64,000 nucleotides of DNA from Chrysaora quinquecirrha. Lineage: Eukaryota; Cnidaria; Scyphozoa; Semaeostomeae; Pelagiidae. The translations under genes and the position numbers were made by a program. Below are positions 47,101-54,615 of the stretch, piece by piece (within the stretch, counting starts at the first letter, position 1; the number at the start of each line of letters is the position of its first letter). The stretch is taken from the NCBI GenBank assembly GCA_014526335.1, contig JACTAT010000029.1:1169372-1233371 (forward strand), given 5' to 3'. The notes under the pieces were generated by a model. It was not told where the DNA came from, ran no database searches, and saw only the letters and a list, made by a program, of their open reading frames with translations.

Positions 47101-49118
47101 TCAGATTATCAAAAGTCATACGATTGTTTTTTCAAGTTTCATGAAATCAGCTTACAGGTAAAGAGGCTAGTTTTAATCAGAAAATTGAAAACAACACCGC
47201 GTCTTCTATTTTTTTGCCGTTTTTCAACAGAAGCTTCCTCAATATATGGCGGCTGTTCTGTTCTCTTTTTAGGGATATTAAAGGAATTCTCGAAATAATC
47301 TTCTTACTTACTTCAACTAAACACAAACACTTTAAATTCGCTGAACTTCCGTTACTAAGAAACTATTGTCAGAATTCCCTCTTAAATTCTTTAAAAAGAC
47401 AAAAAGGCAGAGGACTGACAGAAAAGGCCGTCAACTTTTGCGGAAGTAGATATTGCCCAGTCAAAGTTACACTATGTGTAAATATATTCGAACTTATCTA
47501 GGCTGTTCCTGACACTGTATTTGACATAATAGCCACCACTTACCATGACAAGGCCTTGATATTTAGTAGGGCAACTTTCGGGGGAGATCCGTCTCCCATC
47601 ATCGGGCAACGAGGAATGTGGTGTACTTTTCTTGCAGTTCTTCACCCAAATTTTGGCCTAGGCTCAAAATTTCAATTTTTTTCGTATAGGGTACCCTGTT
47701 ATTCGGGGTTATCATTTGGGGAACAAAAAATCCTTCAGTGACGATTGACTGGTTTTTGCAAAGAAAAATTGAAAATTTGCTGAATAATCATTTCATGGCT
47801 GGAACTCCTCGTCGGACCGGATACTCAAAGTCCGGATAAACAAGAGGGCGGCTAATCGGATAAATGCTGTAACTTGTGAAAAACAGCCAATATAAGCAAA
47901 TCTGGAGGTGGTATTTTGAAAAATTTTCAGACCCCCCAGACCCCCCTTGATGGGCACATCTACAGTGCGCTGTGCCCTTCGACGCACGTCTTCATCGTCA
48001 GATTCGTGTTAATTTTTACTAAAGTAGAGCCCCCCTAGTTATTTTTCAAACTCTACACTACTGCTATTAAATATCAAAGGCTTTTCATGATGCCATCATG
48101 TCGAATACGTTTACCCTTTGTGATAGCACGATAGCGTCACAGCAAGGTTTGAGGTCTTGATTAGTTAGCGGGTTTGCCTACTACTGAGATCCTAGCGACT
48201 GGTGTTAAACACAATTTCATCTTCATCTTCAGGTGGTACATTTTTACTCTCAGCGCACTCATCTCTTTTTCATTAAAGTTGAAAATCTCTACTTTAAATA
48301 GCTCCCTCGCTAATTCAAAGCACATGGATGTCCTGATTAGGGTATAATTTCACTTGTTTGAGAATTATACAGACGCAACGCAAAACAAAACTTCAACGCA
48401 AAACTTCATACGCAAAACCAAATTTCAAAAATACAATTAATTGATCTATTAAGCAGGACTCGCGTCTGTTTGATAAATTCATTGGGTTAGACAATTCGTA
48501 TGTATCTCAGAGTCGTACGTCAAATACTTTAATTAGAATGTCCAGCGCATGCATCGGTCCAACAGCTCATGGATGTTTCACTAACGAAAGAATGGAGTAA
48601 GTAGTTGTCGATCTGAGGGCTATATTTTCTTTAATGCTACGAGGCGATCCTCGAAACCGTTATTCCATTGATGGAGAAGTTTGAATATTCCGTAATTTGA
48701 AAAAGGGCTCGGCTCGAAACATCTTACAAATTTCAGCTCTTGGTAGTGGTAACATTCTTATTCTCGCGTTCAGCAATTTCAATTAGGTTTACTCGAGGTT
48801 GAAAGAAAAAGAGTTATTTTCCCCACCAGTCCCTTACAGTACTGTACTGTTGATATGGAAAAAAATGAAATACATCATTTTTCGGGCTTAACCCTTTATC
48901 AGGTGTCAGTGCTTACTCGAAGTTAATTTCATGTCTGTTCTGTGTGTTCTGTGAAAATATTAACTTAAAATATTGGTTATCTTTAGGTATTTGGTAACGA
49001 CCACCCCTTGAGTTCACGAGCAAAAGATATCATTGCAGAACCAATGTATCGTAGAATGAGATCAGAAAGAGAAGGAAAGAAACTGCTGAATCCTGAAGAA
49101 CCTAATGAAAATCCGTAA
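19486..49118 (+). CDS. Nephrocystin-3-like protein: myristoylation signal, DUF4062, NACHT, TPR; 24 exons
   Basis: Exons: 19486-19791, 20472-20540, 21642-21748, 23011-23144, 24313-24440, 26032-26133, 26729-26821, 28438-28494, 34223-34365, 35329-35437, 36083-36187, 36522-36695, 37575-37762, 37895-38244, 38841-38997, 40126-40231, 41283-41411, 42256-42371, 42850-43144, 44462-44578, 44838-44972, 45429-45518, 46999-47157, 48987-49118. All introns are GT-AG and all phases match. The product is about 1,166 codons; human NPHP3 is about 1,330. The start MGCSVSKAGN has Gly2, Ser6 and Lys7 for N-myristoylation and Cys3 for palmitoylation, as in NPHP3. DUF4062 lies at ~81-215, NACHT at ~333-570 and a helical/TPR part at ~777-1123. 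An in-frame TAG sits at codon 860 (42854-42856). Probable role: membrane-tethered ATPase scaffold, in NPHP3 at the cilium. Invertebrates have many paralogues, so orthology is not claimed. Confidence 0.9.
20690..21032. mobile_element. Mariner/pogo-like MITE with ~90-bp internal tandem repeats
   Basis: The phrase acctctataacggacatcta occurs at about 20796, 20884 and 20972 (a degenerate first copy near 20700), each unit carrying aaccggaaatatttttgcac and tttagttgaaaaacaatttc. The right end, cgtccgttatattgaggttc, matches the familiar terminus of Tc1/mariner-type MITEs. In intron 2 of the nephrocystin-3-like gene. Confidence 0.65.
23331..23675. mobile_element. Foldback element made of 19-22-bp GCTGTACTG minisatellite units
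   Basis: The ends accaacccggataatgtatg (left) and catacgttatccggggtggt (right) are imperfect reverse complements. The left arm has three cagtacagcgg-type units. The right arm has the complement: about five 19-bp caccgctgtactgcacaac units preceded by 22-bp tccctccgctgtactgat units. The same family recurs at 32040-32150. In intron 4 of the nephrocystin-3-like gene. The 129-residue minus-strand ORF over it is a repeat artefact. Confidence 0.8.
24313..28494 (+). CDS. Nephrocystin-3-like exons 5-8 (linker to NACHT)
   Basis: Exon 5 (24313-24440) encodes LFMFRQSIKGLPEEVKEDYC and continues to STFP. Exon 6 (26032-26133) gives ETHISSYDV and CGDVIQFSGLSG. Exon 7 (26729-26821) gives VYSFFQKRIEDLYPLD. 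Exon 8 (28438-28494) gives TFLDSRSHCVLGRDQILQQ. This series, 'ALFMFRD..., Y...VF..I..LYP, FL..RS...LGR', is the standard connection between DUF4062 and NACHT in nephrocystin-3-like proteins. Reading frames agree throughout. The introns are otherwise AT-rich; 26822-28437 holds fragments I could not assign. Confidence 0.85.
24552..25007. mobile_element. Foldback MITE with ~70-bp arms
   Basis: Left arm 24552-24621 (aatagacatttgcaaagaga...) pairs imperfectly with 24937-25007 (...agatctctttgaaaaggtct). Shared blocks are cattttctggaaa/catttttc, gggt.ggcg and ttactcgat. The spacer is AT-rich and non-coding. It lies in intron 5 of the nephrocystin-3-like gene. Confidence 0.65.
29520..30837. mobile_element. 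hAT-like element with nested foldback and LINE fragment
   Basis: The left end caggggcggatccaggcc and right end ctggatccgcccctg are reverse complements, both followed inward by ctgactggtgct(c/t)ga. CAGGGGCGGATCC is a common hAT MITE terminus. I could not match 8-bp flanking duplications (tgaattct versus attcttta). Inside, an imperfect inverted repeat (about 29660-29785 with 29894-30000) and two copies of gtgacgttgagcaccagtg (30107, 30168) precede the LINE remnant. In the 5.7-kb intron 8 of the nephrocystin-3-like gene. Confidence 0.6.
30220..30687 (+). pseudogene. LINE (RTE/Ingi-like) 3' end: C-terminal part of endonuclease-reverse transcriptase
   Basis: 155 open codons with the well-known invertebrate LINE tail: YNSELWTLTSKREEQID, FHRRLLRKVIGIYWP, then SIKIKRRRLTWLGHVLRM, ARKALQE and GRPPLTWLKKIEHDI. 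Reverse-transcriptase motifs upstream are missing, so only the C-terminal domain survives. A short purine-rich tail (aagaagaagaagaa, 30699-30714) follows the stop. It lies inside a hAT-like element, meaning it was either captured by or inserted into that element. Confidence 0.8.
31345..34066. mobile_element. 2.7-kb foldback element with arms of 159-bp tandem subrepeats
   Basis: The right arm (about 32540-34066) is ten units of 159 bp. The marker catcgtcttctacgtatc starts at 32773, 32932, 33091, 33250, 33409, 33568, 33727 and 33886. The left arm (about 31345-31940) holds four units in reverse orientation (gatacgtagaagacgatg type). The outer ends pair (gatgtagacccaagctg near 31378 with cagcttgggtctacatc near 34029), as do the inner ends (aagaactggttttttt near 31905 with aaaaaaccagttctt near 32554). 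The ~600-bp core has no transposase; it contains a copy of the GCTGTACTG family. Architecture resembles Drosophila Foldback elements. In intron 8 of the nephrocystin-3-like gene. Confidence 0.85.
32040..32150. repeat. Truncated GCTGTACTG-family element
   Basis: caccgctgtactcatggtat, cctccgctgtactg and caccgctgtactgcacatgc, ending gttatgtggggtgat, match the right arm and right end of the element at 23331-23675. It occupies the core of the large foldback element. Confidence 0.75.
34223..38244 (+). CDS. Nephrocystin-3-like exons 9-14: NACHT ATPase domain
   Basis: Exon 9 (34223-34365) carries the Walker A motif GTAGAGKS after PLLII. Exon 10 (35329-35437) gives VFFHFVGATPGSTDLAFFLQ. Exon 11 (36083-36187) ends with Walker B VMLFIDAVNQ. 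Exon 12 (36522-36695) gives WLPDALPEHVKVIVSTIEGT. Exon 13 (37575-37762) gives SSNPLWLTLACEELRVFGQF. Exon 14 (37895-38244) has a helical segment (LLECSRHGLLETELQSLLGD) and then a ~65-residue acidic, low-complexity insertion before the next conserved block. The nucleotide-binding residues are intact, so ATP or GTP binding is expected. Confidence 0.92.
38841..42371 (+). CDS. Nephrocystin-3-like exons 15-18 (post-NACHT helical region)
   Basis: Exon 15 (38841-38997) has KHITFLPAREWAIIYRNLKP, GEGRLDFYHRSLSKAVRR. Exon 16 (40126-40231) has NYWHGVLAGYFE. Exon 17 (41283-41411) has ELPYHLEVLLDNNRLIRCLI and EWPVFNRLF. Exon 18 (42256-42371) has GYSVAAAMYKESCKVLKESG and ends at a consensus donor CT|GTAAGT. 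The order FYH.S...V, Y......YF, ELPYHL, WPVF.RL is the usual helical module after NACHT in this family. Confidence 0.88.
42850..49118 (+). CDS. Nephrocystin-3-like exons 19-24: TPR region and C terminus
   Basis: Exon 19 (42850-43144; or 42857 if the second tag is the acceptor) has RILKTFAELEVLILAKML, and a TPR-like helix pair RIQAGQHDDAYDILEERRKV. Exon 20 is 44462-44578. Exon 21 (44838-44972) has MTNVLMAFHLCQIATLD. Exon 22 is 45429-45518. Exon 23 (46999-47157) is a classic TPR, GEKHPLACRLHLNMGILYEE. Exon 24 (48987-49118) has VFGNDHPLSSRAKDIIAEPM and a charged tail ending ENP before TAA at 49116-49118. The repeats are more diverged than in vertebrate NPHP3. The first codons of exon 19 include TAG. 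Confidence 0.85.
43174..44260. repeat. (AAAGT)n pentanucleotide microsatellite, ~1.1 kb, with punctuating variant block
   Basis: Nearly pure agtaa repeats broken by a conserved variant block (aataaagtaaactaaatcaa, then agcaacgaaaagtaaag and gtgatgtaagg) at 43361, 43679, 43887 and 44088. The pattern decays at 44260-44400. Lies in intron 19 of the nephrocystin-3-like gene. The minus-strand ORFs reading YFTLL repeats are artefacts. Confidence 0.95.
45537..46193. mobile_element. 657-bp pogo-like MITE
   Basis: The ends cagttga at 45537 and tcaactg at 46193 lie between TA dinucleotides. Subterminal gttcgctatctcgaac (about 45578) is mirrored by gttcgagttagcgg (about 46170), and a second internal ttcgctatctcgaaca at 46136 makes a short hairpin with the right end. 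TA duplication and aactcgaac-type ends are typical of pogo/Tigger. The short ORFs inside are not a recognisable transposase. In intron 22 of the nephrocystin-3-like gene. Confidence 0.7.
46196..48986. other. Introns 22 (part) and 23 of the nephrocystin-3-like gene
   Basis: Apart from exon 23 (46999-47157), I see no gene, RNA or clear mobile element. AT-rich sequence with a few C/G-runs (47930-47950). Short open stretches look random. Confidence 0.4.
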
Positions 49119-49126
49119 TTATTTAG

Positions 49127-49132
49127 AATAAA
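49127..49132 (+). promoter_or_regulatory. Poly(A) signal of the nephrocystin-3-like gene
   Basis: AATAAA begins 9 nt after the TAA stop. Its last two bases are the first two of the MITE at 49131. Cleavage would then occur inside the MITE. Confidence 0.55.
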
Positions 49133-49549
49133 GCTGGATTTCCACTTGTCCTTTTGGCCATGAACGGGAACGGGAACGGGAAAATAATCACGTGAGCATG
49201 CGCACTTTGCTCATCACATTTTTGCACGGGAACATTTTCCTGTCCGTTTTGTCAAAGGAAACAGTTGACAACTTTTTCCTCAGTTCAACTTTTTCCCGTG
49301 ACGAAACAGACAGGAAAACGAAGAACCAATCAAAATGCGATTTTTCAAACGCATCAAGCGCGGCAAATTTAAATTTCAGTTGACGTGACGATGCAATTGT
49401 CGAAATTTCTAGTTATCTGTTGTTTTGTCCTGTGCACGTTTCCTGAAGAAATCAAATGGAAATCAAGTCTTTCCGGTTCCCCATTTCCCGTACCCGTTCC
49501 CGTTCCTGTTCCCGTTCCACCGAAAAACAGATAAGTGGAAATCCAGCTT
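49131..49549. mobile_element. MITE with AAGCTGGATTTCCACTT ends
   Basis: aagctggatttccacttgtc at 49131 is the reverse complement, nearly exactly, of gataagtggaaatccagctt ending about 49549. Subterminal repeats gaacgggaacgggaacggga (left, 49162) and cccgttcccgttcctgttcc (right, 49493) extend the symmetry. It is non-coding. It starts inside the 3' end of the nephrocystin-3-like gene. Confidence 0.8.
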
Positions 49550-50399
49550 GTCAGTTGCTATCATTCTCATCCATCACATTAAAAAAATAAACTGTCATGT
49601 ATATGTATATCTAGTAGAACAATAGAAGTCATTTCAAACAAATATGCAGCAATTATCAATTTTTAAACTTTTATATAAAATTTCACAAATACATTTTAGG
49701 CCGATCTTTACTAGACTATTTGCACGATCGTTTGATCGATTTCCACCTCTAATTTCTAACACACAACGGATGATGTCAACGTGAAAACATCTACGATTTT
49801 TTTTGCAACAGGAGATCATACATGAAAAATACTATGGTGCTTTTCGTTGAACATTTTCGCATGCAAAATAAACTCACGAAATGCTAATCATTTCGACCAG
49901 CGGTTTTTCTCGGTGCAACGATCAGAAGTTTCTTACCATGCCTGCATCCTTTGAATTTTACCCGCGATCGTCCTTAAAATCGTCTTGATTGGAGATCGGA
50001 CATAGAAATGTTAATTGAATACTGTGGGACAACTCATTTGTTTCTTATGATTTTAAAAACTCTTTAAAATAGAGAGAGAATGTATGCTTTTTTTTATATG
50101 CATCTTTTACAATGCAGTGATTAATCATCAGAAAATACACAAATTCATGGTCTCATTTTTTTCTCTAAGCTGCAAATTGTGCGTCATTAAGTATAATTGT
50201 ACGCGTGCACACCATTAGTATGCCCGCAATAATTTTCAACGCTTTTCAACGATGTAATTCAGAAGTAATGTAGCTAATGAATGTAATTCTTCCAATAATT
50301 AAAAATGGTGGCCTACTAATAGGGGTCATGAGATCTCCTACAATATCTAAGACAGGTGGAGTGTAGGGTGTGGTGTCAGCAGCTTATTTAGTGCATTAT
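49550..50399. other. Non-coding interval
   Basis: AT-rich sequence without recognisable gene, RNA or repeat. Confidence 0.4.
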
Positions 50400-51330
50400 A
50401 AAGCCATTTTAAAGGTCCACGCAGACTTTGGGAGCCAGTGAAGTGAATTTAAGTATTGCCTTGTCTTTTCGGTCAAAAATGAGTCGATTTTGCACTATAT
50501 TTTCATTCGATTTATGACCTAAAAGATAATATACTTAGCTCGAAAAAGACGATCAACTTATTTAGCTAGATCTTCAGACTTCACACGAAGTTTCTAGAAC
50601 GTGCTCAAGGATTTGAAGACCAAGCTTTGAATTTTTCATTAGCAATAGGATGAGTTTAGCCGCTATTTTCCTCAGATCTATGGCCTCAAGAACAAAAATT
50701 GCAGCCTAAAACAGGATGATAAGCTTATTACGACAGTATAAAACCTTTTTGGACGAGTTTGGAAGCAGCCCATAATCAAAGTTTATCCGAGGTATTCCTA
50801 TAGTACTGTATTCCAAGGCAAAATGGCAAAGAGCGGCCAAAATCAAGGGACGTAGTTTTCAAAGAGTAAAATTTGCTATTCCAATGCTTTTATCAGGCTT
50901 TTATAAAGGTATTTAGGCCATAAAAACGATAAAATAAGAACCCTACAATAAGAAGCAGTCCATTTGTTGCAAGAAGGCAAAATTTCAAAAAATCGGCCAA
51001 AATCAAGAAAAAGAAATCGATTCAAATCATCACAAATAGCTTCCAAAGAGTAGCATTACCCATTCAAATGGCTATTACCGGGTATTATAATGTATTTTTC
51101 TCCATCAAATCAATTAATTAAAAACTCTCGAAACCGACCATTTTTTTGCAGAAAGGGAAGGCTATATATACTAAGGCAAAATGGTGAAAAAGTGGACGAA
51201 AACCAAGGGCCTCAAAATCGTCCCAAATCATCAAAAAAAGCTTCCAAAGAGTAGGATTATGCATTCCAATGCCTTTACTCGGTTGAATTATAAAGGTATT
51301 TAACCCATAAATAGCGAAAGATGCTGTTTA
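50400..51330 (-). repeat. Diverged satellite-like units in reverse orientation
   Basis: Loosely periodic blocks share aaggcaaaatgg.gaaa.. (about 50816, 50983, 51172), ggcc.aaaatcaag and ttataaaggtatttaggcca. Read on the minus strand they resemble the 192-bp satellite at 53.5-64 kb (complement of gccattttgccttagtatag). Much more diverged than that array. No coding potential. Confidence 0.55.
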
Positions 51331-51425
51331 TATTGCAAATCTCTAGGGTCAAATGAAGTTGAAGGTGAAATTCAATTTACCCTTACTTGCCCATTATATT
51401 GCGATGAAAGAAAAGGTATAATCCT
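51330..51425 (+). pseudogene. LINE 3' fragment (Cys-rich C-terminal domain)
   Basis: About 95 bp nearly match 56875-56970 of the LINE below: gggtcaaatgaagttgaagg, acccttacttg.cc and attg(c/t)gatgaaagaaaagg. It adjoins satellite-like units, as the larger LINE does. Confidence 0.75.
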
Positions 51426-51654
51426 TTTACCAATGCGATAAACAGCGGAAATATTTTTAGACAAAATTTCAAGCCCCTTTCTGCGAATGTTACAGTTGTT
51501 TATTCCAATTTTTAAGTTTTGTACCAGTCAAAAAGTTTACCAATGTATGAGATACAATATAGGGACTTGCGGACGTATTTCGGCTTGCATTAATGTTCTT
51601 TCAACTCATCGACATTTTTAATTTTAGTACAATGATATTGATATGGAATAAATA

Positions 51655-51864
51655 TTGAATATGATTCAGGAAACAGTTTTAATTTCCAAAAATTTAGAGT
51701 CTCGTATTCTCTACTTCAAGGCCAAAAAGATGGAGAAAGCGCTGAATTGTCACCTTATTGGTAAGCAACGAATGGATTCAGAAATTCCTATCGACATACT
51801 GATCAAGACTGAGAAGGATTTTTTTAGGGAAATGGAAGACAACCTGAAATTCATTAAAATTTAA
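51655..51864 (+). other. Short open stretch of unknown origin
   Basis: 69 codons rich in K/E (AKKMEKALNCHLIGKQRMDS...). It looks more protein-like than most random frames here, but I recognise no family and see no matching splice sites. Probably a TE or exon relic. Confidence 0.2.
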
Positions 51865-51921
51865 AGAATTATGAAAAATAGGCAGATAATCTTTAGTGAG
51901 GACTACACTCGAGTAAAGGAT

Positions 51922-52016
51922 TTCAAAATTGCGATGGACAACGGGATCATTTTCGGGCATTCTCTAAAGCTTTAAGTATGCCCGAAAATGATTCCGCTGT
52001 TCATCGCAATTTTGAA
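51922..52016. repeat. Palindrome related to the 5.5-6.0 kb inverted repeat
   Basis: Arms 51922-51960 and 51978-52016 pair with 36 of 39 matches around aaagcttt. The right arm continues to about 52038 and matches 5999-6058 with about one difference in 60 (atgcccgaaaatgattccgc... ttttgtacaactcaaagact). It is thus a second, shorter head-to-head copy of the same family, about 46 kb away. Confidence 0.8.
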
Positions 52017-52837
52017 GTTTTGTACAACTCAAAGACTGAAAAGGATTTCATGTGTGGTTTCCTTTAATGGTTGCGAAGGCGTAGAAATTGGAGCAGTCCA
52101 GTATTTGGGAGGGTATTTGCAGCTTGCAGACTTAAGGAAGAGGTCAAGTGATTGGAAGCTTGACATGAATGGCTGGAAAGTTTCCAACGTTATGAGAATC
52201 AGAGACGGAAGGTAAGTTATCAATTTGCAGGTTTGAGATCAGCATTAAATATGTTTCCTTGCCTGTAAAATAAGTACTAATTCAGGATTTACATTTTTGT
52301 TAAGAGAAGTTTCTGAAACCCGGCTTTTAGTTATCTCTTTGCAAATATTTTTCTCTTATCAGGATAAGTATAGAAATACTTTTTGAAATTAATTTCATTG
52401 ATTAAAAAAATCGTTAACTTAACCATCTTTAAAAACATTTACAACTACAATAATTCTTTGAGGGCTTCTGAAAACTTGCTTGAAATGAAAACGTGCTAAG
52501 TGCTAACGCGCTAACGCACTAAAGCGGCAAGAAAATATGCGAGATAAGCGCATTGAGAGGAACGACTCCTGAATCAATCATATTCTCAGTTAAAAAAAGT
52601 TCAAGCATTAAACGGCACAGACCCCCTTCTTGTAAATATCAGGCTGAATTTCTCAAAATTACTCTCACAGATATAGTATACCATTTATAAAAAATCTTGC
52701 ACCTCACCCGTTTTAAATGCAGATGGACTGGAAATATTCAAATTACCCATCAACTATGCCATCAATAATGAAATGCCGATTAAGAATTCGTACGTACAGT
52801 AAACTCAACTGATTTCGTTAGTGTATCCTAGCGTTTT

Positions 52838-53477
52838 ATCATTTCCTAGTTATTGGATCTTTCAGCAACAATACCAAGTTATCCCAACTTTCTAGAAATC
52901 CAAATTTCTAGCTTTTCCCAGTTACCCCAGCATTCTGGGAATCCAAATTTCTAGCTTTTGGATCTTTTGGCAACAATACCCAGTTACCCAGCTTTCTGGG
53001 AATCCAAATTTCTAGCTTTTGGATATTTTGGCAACAATACCCAGTTACCCAGCTTTCTGGGAATCCAAATTTCTAGCTTTTGGATCTTTTGGCAACAATA
53101 CCCAGTTACCCAGCTTTCTGGGAATCCAAATTCCTAGCTTTTGGATTTTTTGGCAACAATACCCAGTTACCCTAGCTTTCTGGGAATCCAAATTTCTAGC
53201 TTTTGGATCTTTTGGCAACAATACCCAGTTACCCCGCCTTCTAGGAATCCAAACTTCTAGCTTTTGGATCTTTTGGCAACAATACCCAGTTACCCAGATT
53301 TCTGGGAATCCAAATTCCTAGCTTTTGGATTTTTTGGCAACAATACCCAGTTACCCTAGCTTTCTGGGAATCCAAATTCCTAGCTTTCGGATCTTTTGGC
53401 AACAATACCCAGTTACCCCAGCTTTCTGGGAATCGAAATTCCTAGCTTTCTGATCTTTAGGCAAGAAAACCCAGTTA
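52838..53477. repeat. 61-bp tandem array, about 9-10 copies
   Basis: Unit ggcaacaatacccagttacc followed by cagctttctgggaatccaaa and tt(t/c)ctagcttttggatc. Period 61 bp measured between successive ggcaacaatacc at about 52969, 53030, 53091, 53152 and on. The outermost copies are most diverged. It abuts the 192-bp satellite. The 100-codon plus-strand ORF is an artefact of the repeat. Confidence 0.95.
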
Positions 53478-54615
53478 AAATACACGATTTTGAGGGTTTT
53501 TCTTCAGTTTTATGGCCTCAGATGCTTTATTATAACCTCAAAAAGCCAAAAATGGTCTATTAATGCCTTAAAGTTTCTATTAGTGCGTTTATCAGCATTT
53601 GGGAAACCCTCGACTTTTGGGCGATTCTCGGCCATTTTGCCAAAGTATGGCTTTGCCTTTTTGCCCAAAAATAAGTGTTTTTAGGGCTTTTTTCTTTAAT
53701 ATTATGGCCTCAGATGCTTTATTATAGCCTCTAGAAGCCAAAAAATGGTCTATTTATGCCTTAAAGGTGTTATTTGTCGCGTTATGAGCATTTGGGAAAC
53801 CCTCAATTGTGGGCAACTTTTGGCCATTTTGCCTAAGCACAGCCTTGCCTTTTTGCCCAAAAATAGGCGTTTTATAGGGCTTTTATTTTTTAATATTATG
53901 GCCTCATATTCTTTATTATAGCCTCTAGAATCCAAAAAATGGTCTATGTATGGCTTAAAGGTGTTATTTATCGGATTATGAGCATTTGGGATACCCTCGA
54001 TTTAGGGCAATTTTTGGCCATTTTGCCTTAGTATAGCCTTGCCTTTTTGCCCAAAAGTAGGTGTTTTTATAGGGCTTTTTTCTTTAATATTATGGCCTCA
54101 GATGCTTTATTATTGCCTTTATGAGCCAAAAAATGGTCTATTTATGCCTTAAGAGTATCATTTGTCGGATTATGAGCATTTGAGATACCCTCGATTTTCC
54201 GCAATTTTTGGCTATTTTGTTTAGTATAGGCTTGCCTTTTTGCCCAAAAATTGGTTTTTCTATAGGGCTTTCTTTCTTTAATATTATGGCTTCAGAAGCT
54301 TTACTATAGCCTCTAAAGGCCAAAAAATGGTCTATTTATGGCTTAAAGGTGTTATTTGTCGGATTACGAGCATTTGAGAAACCCTCGATTTGGGCAATTA
54401 TTGGCCAGTTTGCCTTAGTAAAGCCTCGCCTATTTGCCCAAAAATAGATGTTTTTATAGTGCTTTCTCTTCAATTTAATGGCCTCTGATGCTTTATTATA
54501 GCCTCAAGAATCCAAAAAATGGTCTACTTATGCTTTAAAAGTGTTGTTTATCGGATTATGAGCATTTGCGAAACCCTCAATTTTGGGCAATTTTTGCCCA
54601 TATTGCCTTAGTATA
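53478..54615. repeat. ~192-bp satellite array, left segment
   Basis: Six or so units with the core gccattttgccttagtatag, ccttgcctttttgcccaaaa, a t-rich atagggcttttttctttaat, attatggcctcagatgcttt, attatagcctctagaa, gccaaaaaatggtctattta, tgccttaaaggtgttatttg and gagcatttgggaaaccctc. The same array resumes after the LINE. Confidence 0.93.

Noticed and set aside
53019..53321. 100-codon plus-strand ORF
   Set aside because: Frame kept open by the 61-bp tandem repeat; no other support.
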